The notes under the pieces are model-generated. The model ran no database searches, had not been told where the DNA came from, and saw nothing but the letters and a program-made list of their open reading frames with translations. DNA of 64,000 nucleotides, from the NCBI GenBank assembly GCA_009809945.1, contig WTPW01000310.1, positions 39,888 to 103,887 of the forward strand, written 5' to 3'. Below are positions 47,394-54,810 of this stretch, piece by piece (the first letter of the stretch is position 1; every line of letters starts with the position of its first letter). The translations under genes were made by a program, and so were the position numbers. Source of the stretch: Gigaspora margarita. Its lineage: Eukaryota; Glomeromycota; Glomeromycetes; Diversisporales; Gigasporaceae.

Positions 47394-48680
47394 AAGATTA
47401 CTTTTGCTGATTACCAAAGCCATAATTATGCTCAAGGAATTGGACGAAATCAAAGAACAGAATGCTTTCTTTGTAAAAAGCAAGGATGGAAAAGACAATT
47501 CATCCAAGATGGATTTGGAAATTACTTCTGTTCGTATGAAGAAAATATTGGATATAGTGTCTATTTTCTTCATACCTTCCAACCAATGGATACTAGAATG
47601 ATCCAAAATATTCAAAATATCACTCGAAATGAACACCATGTGTTCACTAGAATAAATGAATTAGTAATCCTCTGAATCATCCAACATCTACAAGATACCC
47701 CTCGAGTACGATGGGATAAAGACCTTATGCTAAAAAGACTTCGATTACTGATAAGGTCAACATCAATTGATGTGTATAATAGCCACAATAGGGACACCCA
47801 TTTTAATAACTGGGAAACAACACCACAAGAATTCTATGAACCCGGCACTAGCTCAAGAATTACTAACAGACAGCAAGCTATGGACCACATAGCATCAAAA
47901 AGAGGACTTACAAATACAGTATTGTGCGAAGAATGCATGATGCCTAAACATGTTGATGAACTGTTAGGAGGGACATGTTATGACTGTGAGCATGAAAGAA
48001 GAATTCATAGGACTAATCTCCAAGACTATGAAGCTGAACAAGAAATTGAAAAATGGGAAAAAGAAAACATCTATTGACCGTACCGATATTTTGAAAAATA
48101 TGGGATACAAGATCAAGAATGCCATAATTGTTTAAAAATGCAAGGAAGAATTATAGAAATAATTGGAAAAACAAGAATTTCGAATAAAACAGAAGTAACA
48201 GAATCAGATGAAATAAAACGAAAAGACTGCAACGGCATATACCAAATCTACAAGATTGTTGAACAATCAATTCAATTGCCAAATGTTGAAATTACAATTT
48301 CATGTGACAATTGTAAAGAAAAGAATATTAACAATGCAATAAGTTTTAGGAAAGGGAAAGGTAAGAAAAATGAAATACCCCAGGGAGAAACCACAGGGGA
48401 AACAAGTGGAACTAACCCTGACATAAAAGAATCCCTGGTTGAAAATCAAGAATTAACTGAGCAGACAGAAAAAAGACTCAGTAATATAACCGAAGTAACA
48501 GAAGAAGAAACCATCGAAATGGTTATCGCTTCAATATCCCAACAATTTTTACCCTCACTTACCCTATCAGAAGAAAAGGATACGAAATTGAAGAAATCCA
48601 TCCTACACCTGAAAATTTACCAGAGAAAAGAACTCTTGAAGAGCGATTCAATGAGTTGGAAGAAATATTCAGAAGATTAA
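47394..48680 (+). pseudogene. Continuation: Cys-pair and acidic protein, two TGA
   Basis: In the frame continuing after a shift, ADYQSHNYAQGIGRNQRTEC is followed by FLCKKQGWKRQF, then a TGA at 47673, VRWDKDLMLKRLRLLIRSTS, a C-x2-C pair LCEECMMPKHVDELLGGTCYDC (about 47922-47990), a TGA at 48075, CHNC (about 48120) and CDNC (about 48305). The last 100 residues are Glu/Thr-rich and end at TAG 48678. The spaced C-x2-C pairs look like more zinc sites, so this is probably one long Cys-rich protein with the preceding entry. No named family. Confidence 0.5.
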
Positions 48681-49012
48681 GTCTGCCCATGTTAGGTACA
48701 AATTTACTAAACATATGCCATGCTATGGAAAGAATTTCCATATTAGAAAGAAAAGACATGGAAAATCGGGAACGATTTCAAGATTTACAAGAAGAAAACC
48801 GAGTGCTAAAACGGAGAATTAAAGAATTAGAGGATGAGAACCTCGAGGAAAAAGTTCAACGATACAATATTGCCATGCGAAAGAAAAGAACTGCGGACCG
48901 AGAACTTGATTATGCATTTTTAGGGGTACCGTTCGACAACCCTAGAATGCCTGAAGCACTTGGAAATTTAGAAGCAGCCAACCAATTCTCTCGAAACAAC
49001 CATGAAGTATGA
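48571..49012 (+). CDS. Coiled-coil protein
   Basis: An overlapping frame reads YEIEEIHPTPENLPEKRTLE into the ATG at 48656. It continues through MERISILERKDMENRERFQD and LQEENRVLKRRIKELEDENL, a strong leucine-heptad coiled coil at about 48735-48860. It then ends DYAFLGVPFDNPRMPEALGN and closes at TGA 49010, or at TAG 49019 if the TGA is sense. It may be the C-terminus of the preceding Cys-rich protein after a one-base shift near 48570. The TGA overlaps the next ATG as ATGA. Confidence 0.5.
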
Positions 49013-49197
49013 GAAGAATAGTTGAATCTTCATCTGAAAATGAAGATGAAACAGGAGTAGATGATGATGTACACATCATAGATTGACTATCTACACAGAT
49101 TAACTCTAACTTTATTTTATTATTTAAATTATTTATATTTAGTATTTTTTATAATTTTTGTAAATCAAAGTACGCCTATTATTTTGTGATACATTAA
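49009..49197 (+). pseudogene. Small acidic-headed membrane protein, one TGA
   Basis: The ATG (49009) overlaps the preceding stop as ATGA. The head is acidic (ESSSENEDETGVDDDVHIID), then TGA at 49084, then a hydrophobic helix (NFILLFKLFIFSIFYNF) and TAA at 49195. The combined length is 62 codons. It is believable mainly because the two parts are in one frame and the overlap style recurs in the block. Confidence 0.35.
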
Positions 49198-49315
49198 AAA
49201 GAAAACTAATAGGGCGTATCATATCTAGGAAGGGTACGACTGTAGTGTGCGATGGCAGGAACACCCACACTGATAATGAAATAACACTTAACATTTTTAG
49301 AAATATTAACATTTT

Positions 49316-49501
49316 ATGTGGCCTAGGCAACCACGATTTACATTAATTCAATTTATTTTACACTTTATACTAATATTTAATCCAAGTCAATCATATGATC
49401 AAACACCCTTAATGATCAAAAAGTATATAAACAGACCAAGTTTACCTGATAAACATCATGAATTCCAGAGAATATCATACCAGATCTACTACTTCCTGTG
49501 A
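49316..49501 (+). CDS. Small protein with signal-peptide-like N-terminus, 61 aa
   Basis: MWPRQPRFTLIQFILHFILI is followed by FNPSQSYDQTPLMIKKYINR, so residues 8-22 could be a signal peptide. The frame closes at TGA 49499 and overlaps the Zn2Cys6 gene start at 49458. No family was recognised. Confidence 0.3.
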   Translation: MWPRQPRFTLIQFILHFILIFNPSQSYDQTPLMIKKYINRPSLPDKHHEFQRISYQIYYFL

Positions 49502-49655
49502 TTATTGCAGAGAAAAACATCTTCGTTGTGAAAAACTCAAGAAAAACAAAAACTGTACCAATTGTAAGAAACAAAATATCCCCTGTATAATTTCCTATAA
49601 ATATAAGAAAAGAGGACCGACTCCTCGATATTTAAATGAGAAGGAACAACAATAG
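49458..49655 (+). CDS. Minimal Zn2Cys6 (GAL4-type) DNA-binding protein, 65 aa
   Basis: Residues 14-38 fit the fungal binuclear zinc cluster exactly: CDYCREKHLRC, then eight residues, then CTNCKKQNIPC (C-x2-C-x6-C-x8-C-x2-C-x6-C). A KYKKRGPTPRYL linker follows, as in many fungal activators. Normal family members are several hundred residues long with coiled coil and activation regions; this one ends at TAG 49653 after only the DNA-binding domain. This domain family is confined to fungi and close relatives, so the block took it from, or evolved with, a fungal host. It could act as a repressor or as a regulator of the block's own promoter. Confidence 0.65.
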   Translation: MNSREYHTRSTTSCDYCREKHLRCEKLKKNKNCTNCKKQNIPCIISYKYKKRGPTPRYLNEKEQQ

Positions 49656-50061
49656 AAGTTACAGGACTAACCAAGCTTTAAGAAATTGAAATTATACTCA
49701 ACAATGAAGACAACAAACAGCTCAGATAAATTACAGAAACTTTCAACAAGAAAAAATACAAGAATATTTAGATAACACCCTTCAAAGCCTTTTGGCATTG
49801 AGCACATTATTAGTCCAACAGGAAAGAGTTACAACAATTAACCTTGGAACATATAATTCAATTGACCAACAGGCAATAACAATAATCCAACAAGAAGCAG
49901 CACACTTCGCAAGAACCAATTTAATTGAAAATACTGAAGCAGCACAAGAAACAGTAACATTATTAAATAACTTTTATAGAAACAATACTGCTCTGCAACT
50001 TCAAGAATCAATTAGAGGACTCAGAATCAAACTGGTAGACTATACTACTCACCTTAACTAA
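49636..50061 (+). pseudogene. Helical protein with basic head, two TGA, 141 codons
   Basis: The ATG at 49636 (in AAATGAG) opens MRRNNNRSYRTNQALRN, with TGA at 49687 and 49705 among Arg/Gln/Asn residues. It is then open as EYLDNTLQSLLALSTLLVQQ and further helices to TAA at 50059. A basic head followed by helices is a common build for small capsid or packaging proteins, an inference only. It overlaps the Zn2Cys6 frame by 20 bases. Confidence 0.45.
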
Positions 50062-50122
50062 AGAGACTTAGTAAACCTTTGAAAAGGGGCATAATGCTTT
50101 CACGCTCATCTAAATCTCATTT

Positions 50123-50758
50123 ATGACTAAAAGGAGTAGAAAAAAGAATCCTAATAGGAAACATAAAAGAAATATAGCAAAACAAGTAATAAGAGCATCA
50201 AGACAGCTCAAACGAGATTTAACAACTGAAACTGCTAGATTTAATTACCAGTAGAATTTTGTACCAAGAATAAGAAATTCTCTAAGAAAATATATCAACC
50301 CCAATGAAGAAATTCTTAACCAAAGACCTATTGAGGAAATTCAATTAGATATAGAAATTACCCTAAAAGAATTGATCTCACGTTGTACCCCAACAAGTAA
50401 TCACAGAATTGGACAGACAATTGTAGGAATACAACAGATACTGGGAGTAAACGGGTTGATGCTAAATGACAATCATATATTTGTACACCAGGAACAAGCA
50501 AAACAGAACCAATATATTGACCTATTATCAGCAACATATTTTGCATTAGGATCAATTAAGTAGAAATTTATTAAAGCAAATACTGAAGGGATAATTCCAC
50601 CATTCTTAGTAAGAATATTTACTCACGGAATAAATTCATTACAAGGAATTTTATATAACGAAGGAGCTAATAGGAGACCAGAACCAAGCCCAAATACAAC
50701 TGATGAAGAATTACAATTTAATGACCACTTACGGGATTGGAACGATCCAAGAGAATAA
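50123..50758 (+). pseudogene. Basic-headed unknown protein, two TAG, 211 codons
   Basis: MTKRSRKKNPNRKHKRNIAK opens a very basic head. TAG codons lie at 50252 (after FNYQ) and 50561 (after LGSIK), but the frame otherwise runs unbroken to TAA at 50756. The middle is helical (EEIQLDIEITLKELISRCTP) and the end acidic. Both TAG codons are consistent with CAG to TAG. The last 56 bases overlap the next gene. No family was recognised. Basic head plus compact body again suits a structural or packaging protein. Confidence 0.5.
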
Positions 50759-51359
50759 TACGCAAAATTACACTCCAATCTTTAAAGCAGACGAACCAAC
50801 TCAAATAATAATTGAACCAAAAGCAGAATACAGTTTTATAGGAGTAAAATACGAAACCTTGAAATTGCAACACCTTGACAGTACTATATATAAAATATTT
50901 ACGCATTTACCAGGAGATACTGATATTATTTCAGTATTAAAATTACTTTTAACAGCACGTATATCTATAACGCCTACAAACGATTATAGATTTGGAAAAG
51001 TAATCTTTAGGATATTCTCAACAGAGATTGAACCACATTTGATCACGTCATCATTATTTATTACACCAACAGAAAAAGCATTACATCCTTACGGATTATT
51101 TAGAGAAGAAATTAAAGAAGAAGCCTATTATTGTGTAAATATATCACGACTAGAAACATTGCAAATAATAGCTCACCAAGGAATACCTGGAATAAAAGTA
51201 AATATCGAAAAAGACGTATATAACCAACCAGTTACTAGAAAGCATTATTACGTCATTGCATTATTTGATAATTTATTGGAAGATAATACTACTGTCGATA
51301 TCAAAATTTGACACAAATATACATATATTAAAGGAAAAGTCCAAACTGTTATAAACTAA
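50703..51359 (+). pseudogene. Beta-rich unknown protein, 218 codons, one late TGA
   Basis: An open frame from ATG 50703 (or 50721) with beta-strand-like alternation (YSFIGVKYETLKLQHLDSTI, and FGKVIFRIFSTEIEPHLITS). TGA at 51309 is followed by 15 more sense codons (HKYTYIKGKVQTVIN) to TAA at 51357. That TAA overlaps the next ATG as TAATG. The precise junction shows that the TGA was a sense codon when the gene was active. No family was recognised; a jelly-roll or other capsid fold would be worth testing. Confidence 0.55.
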
Positions 51360-51799
51360 TGATATTTTGCCAAAGTTGCAAACTGAATAAAGAACCAAAA
51401 GAATTTGGAATTAACGAGAAAACTAAAGCATTATACAAGACTTGTAGCAAGTGTAGAGGATATGCAATAAGCCCTACTACACTAAAAAGAAAAGCTGAAT
51501 GACAACGAACTCGGACAATTGAAAAACGAATTGCAAGTATAGAAAAATATTTTGAACAAAACCCTGAAGTAGTAAATAAAACATTTAAGTGTACCTATTG
51601 TAAAGAATGCAAGAAACACTCATATTTTGGAATAAATTTATTAAACGGAAAAAGATACTTATGGTGCATAACTTGCAGGAATAGATTTCAAGAAAGATGG
51701 AAACGCCGTATGAACACCAATACGAATATCAACAATGTCGAAACTGCAAAAACAGCAGACCAACATTCGAATTTAAAGGAATCGCAGAAGAAATGTTAG
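51359..51799 (+). pseudogene. Zinc-binding Cys-pair protein, one TGA
   Basis: It starts at the ATG of the TAATG junction. Cys pairs are FCQSCKLNKEP, CSKCRGY, CTYCKECKKHS and CITCRNRF, spaced like two zinc ribbons. A TGA at 51500 lies in KRKAE-stop-QRTRTIEKR, a context that reads naturally with Arg. It ends at TAG 51797, overlapping the Nudix frame by about 100 bases. Paired C-x2-C elements plus basic stretches suggest a nucleic-acid role, unproven. Confidence 0.45.
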
Positions 51800-52842
51800 A
51801 ATTAATATATCATACAAATTGTTTAGAATGTAGAAATAATATGCAGCTTAAAGACAGAAGACTAGTACAAGTATTAATATTTTGAAAAGAAAAGAAAGGA
51901 ATAGAAATTATGCTCTCACAACGAATCCATCCAGACAAACCTTATTTAGAACTATACCAAGGAACTGGAGGGAAAGTAGATGTATATCTAGATGAATTAG
52001 GAAATGAATTCCTAGAAATAGAAGAAGACGCAGCAATGCGGGAAACATTTGAAGAATCAGCATTATACCTTGAAGCAACTCAATTACAGAAAATTTGGAC
52101 CGAATCAGTACCTTCGCAATTGGAATGGACTGCAAGAACATGCGAAAAATATGAAGCAACATATAATGTTACTTTATCAATATTTATATATCCTTGGGAT
52201 AAAATCCAAGAACCCGTTAGAACAGAACCAGAAAAAGCAACCGAATGGAAATGGTATACGTACCAGGAAGTAATATTCATGAACCTAATACCTATGTTAC
52301 AAAGCAACTTAGGAATTATTTTCCATGAAATCGAAAAATATTTTAACTATTGTGATATTGAATCACTTGAAGAAAGTGAGGAAAGCAAGATACAACCAAT
52401 GACAGAAAACGAATTTAATAGTTTTCGAAGGAAATTTGAACAAGTAACTACTAAAGAAATAATAGGCTTAGAATTATACAAGAAAAACGTGACCATGGAA
52501 ATTAACCGATTAAGATCAAGACTTACCAGAGCTAACAAATATTTGAATAACTTCTACGGAAGAAAATACTTACAAATATTTGATTTCCAGGATAGGTCAC
52601 AAGTATCGGAAAGACTAAATTGTAACCCGACTCTTAAAGAAATACAAGAAAATATACCATTCGAATATGGTAAAGTACAGAAAAGATCATACCGATATGA
52701 AGTACAAGAAACACAAGATAAAAAGACTATCACACGCCGATTGAAAATCCGGACAATTAAAGATTATCTTAGTGTCGATGAAACAAGGATTGCGACACTT
52801 GATCAACTGGCGCTACATTACCCGAATTATCAGTTAATCTGA
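51697..52842 (+). pseudogene. Nudix hydrolase with N-terminal Cys pairs, one TGA
   Basis: One frame of 381 codons. The head has two C-x2-C pairs (QCRNCKNSRP and NCLECRNN). After TGA at 51883 the Nudix fold reads KKGIEIMLSQRIHPDKPYLE, then GTGGKVD, then a 14-residue insert, then EEDAAMRETFEESAL. The last part matches the family signature G-x5-E-x7-R-E-x-x-E-E-x-G with an enlarged loop and Ala or Ser replacing the final Gly. Nudix enzymes hydrolyse nucleoside diphosphates linked to another group, including mRNA caps, and large DNA viruses use them for decapping. The last 180 residues are charged and unrecognised. TGA at 52840 is followed at once by TAA. Confidence 0.7.
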
Positions 52843-52845
52843 TAA

Positions 52846-53049
52846 TCCCCGGCAAAAAGCATCCGGCCACGTAGATCGATGCCTCAACCACAACAAGCTA
52901 TCGTACTGCTTATGCCACTTAAGCAGTAGATCAGGCCATTAAACTATTAGAACTACTAAACCTGTTTTAACCTCGGGAAATCTAAGTCGATTTCATACTG
53001 CGCCGCCTCGATCGCCACATGCTACCGGGCACAATTCCGGGGCTCACAC
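52846..53049. other. GC-richer 3' flank of the gene block
   Basis: Composition changes abruptly here (CCCCGGCAAAAAGCATCCGG, CTGCGCCGCCTCGATCGCC). A small hairpin CTGCTTATGCCACTTAAGCAG lies near 52908. It may be the block's 3' untranslated end or older host sequence. No repeat of the 5' end was found. Confidence 0.4.
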
Positions 53050-54810
53050 TAGAAATCAAACTCAATACGAATGGGCATTAAGCCAAGGTGCAACGCAATA
53101 CATGATGAAAAAATTTGAAGTATCGCTTGCATATTCAAATGAATTATCATCAAAAAAAAAAAAAAAAAAAAAAAAAAAACAAAAATTGCTATATGATGCA
53201 TTGGTATTAAGTCAGCGTGGGCAGCGTAGCATACGATATATAATTACGAACTATCACATGAGATTCAAATAAATCATAAAAAAAAAAATAAAATAAAATA
53301 AAATAAAAATAATAATAATAATTAATTAATTAACATAAGCATTAAGCCAATACTATGCAGCATATCGCATGATGAAGAAAGTTAAAGAATCGCTTGCAGA
53401 ATTAGATAATCATTAGAAATCGAACCAAAATAATGCATTAGCATTAAGTCAACGTGATAACACTTATCACATGACGAACAGATATGATGGATCTTATGCA
53501 GATTAAATGAATCATTGGAAATTGAACCAAAGAATGCATTAACATAAATCAATGAGCGAACCTCATTGCATGAGGGATAGATCCGATAAATACTTGCGGA
53601 TTTAATAATATTAGAAATCACAATTAATGATGCATTTGCATTGAGATATCGTGGAGCAACCTATCTTACATTGAAGAGTCACTCACAGAGTGAAATAATT
53701 GTTAAATTGGATCTATGCTAGATCCGAATTATGCTGTTGTGAAAATTATTGCGTGAAAATAAAATGAAGAATCGCAATTACGCATAGGCATTGGGAACTT
53801 ATGAAGCAATTTATCGCATGATGAATAAAGGTAAAGCATTATTTGCAGATTTAAATGTGTTATTAGAAGATGAGTTAAATAATGCATAGGTATTAAGTCA
53901 ATGTAGCGCAATTGATCGCATGACGAATCACTTGCAGAGTTAAACAAATTATCAGAACTAAAACAAATGAAATATCTGATTAAATTGTCGTGGAGTAACT
54001 TATCACCTGATGAATAGATATGGAAGTCATTTGCAGATCTAATGAATCACTAAAGATCGAACAAAATGATGCATAGACATTAAGTGACCGTGGTGAAGAT
54101 TATCACATAAACGGATAAATATAAAGAGCCACTTGCAGGATTAGATTGATCACTAGAATCAAACCAATGGTGTATCGACATCAGAAATTTGTAGAGCAAC
54201 TTAATGCAAGGGGCATTAGGCCAATATGGTGCTGCTTATCGTATGATGAATAAATATGAAGAATCACCTACAGATACAAAGAATTACTGAAGAATCAAAC
54301 CAAATGAGACATGGGCATTGAGAATTCGTGAAACAACCTAGTACGTGATGAATACATATGAAGAATCATTTATGGATTCGAATAAATTACTAGAAACCAA
54401 ACCAAATGATGCAAGGATGCTAAGCCAATATGGACTACTTATCACATGAGGAACAAATATAGAGAATCACTCGTGGTTTAGACAAACCAACAGAATTCGA
54501 GAACAGGGGTAAATTACCACCCAAAATTTGTCAACTAACTTGACCAGCCAAACTTTTAAGATCAGCCAGTTAGAAATTGAGTCAATGATGCATGGATGTT
54601 AATTCAACGTAATCAGACTTATTGCAGGTAGAATAGATACGGAGAATCACTTTCAAAAGATGAACAAGGCATCAGAAATCAAATCTACTGACGCGTGGGT
54701 GCCAAGAAATCATGAAACAACTTATCGTGAGATGAATAAATACGAAGAATCACGAATGAGCCACCTGAAATCAGACCTAATGATGCATTGGCATCTAGTC
54801 AACATGATGG
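53050..54810 (+). pseudogene. Decayed TPR-repeat gene
   Basis: About sixteen degenerate units of roughly 102 bases (34 codons) can be followed. A consensus reading, pieced from several units, is GAATCACTTGCAGATTTAAA then AACCAAATGATGCATTGGCA then CGTGGAGCAACTTATCGCAT. It translates as ESLADLNESLEI then EPNDALALSQRGATYRMMNK, the Leu/Gly/Tyr/Ala/Pro pattern of tetratricopeptide repeats. Frameshifts, stops and A-rich microsatellites (53148-53179, 53278-53320) break it throughout. The left edge touches the end of the 18-kb block, so the block may have landed in or beside this gene. Confidence 0.7.

Larger units (their letters stand above)
34828..52845 (+). mobile_element. 18-kb virus-like / retroelement-like gene block
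   Basis: About twenty genes all run on the plus strand with overlaps or single-base gaps. The order is small membrane proteins, Gag-like with CCHC knuckle, retropepsin-like, AP endonuclease, reverse transcriptase-RNase H, IS1595/Merlin-type DDE transposase, Cys-rich and coiled-coil proteins, Zn2Cys6 protein, unknown proteins and a Nudix hydrolase. The sense strand is rich in A (28 A versus 17 T in 42481-42540), whereas the host gene near 59 kb is T-rich (16 A versus 24 T in 59041-59100). No introns, long terminal repeats, integrase of retroviral type, DNA polymerase or RNA polymerase were seen. Many in-frame TGA codons and a few frameshifts show decay. Boundaries are set by the outermost frames and may be wider. 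Confidence 0.7.

Noticed and set aside
34828..52845. The block as DNA of a mycoplasma-related endobacterium or a mitochondrial plasmid using UGA as Trp
   Set aside because: It contains a fungal Zn2Cys6 domain, Gag/RT genes and a eukaryote-type Merlin transposase, lacks ribosome-binding sites and plasmid polymerases, and a conserved-site TGA stands for Arg rather than Trp.
34000..53100. Long terminal repeats flanking the block
   Set aside because: Reading 34.0-35.3 kb against 52.8-53.1 kb and 54.8-56.1 kb by eye gave no shared direct or inverted sequence. A computed self-alignment would be needed to be sure.
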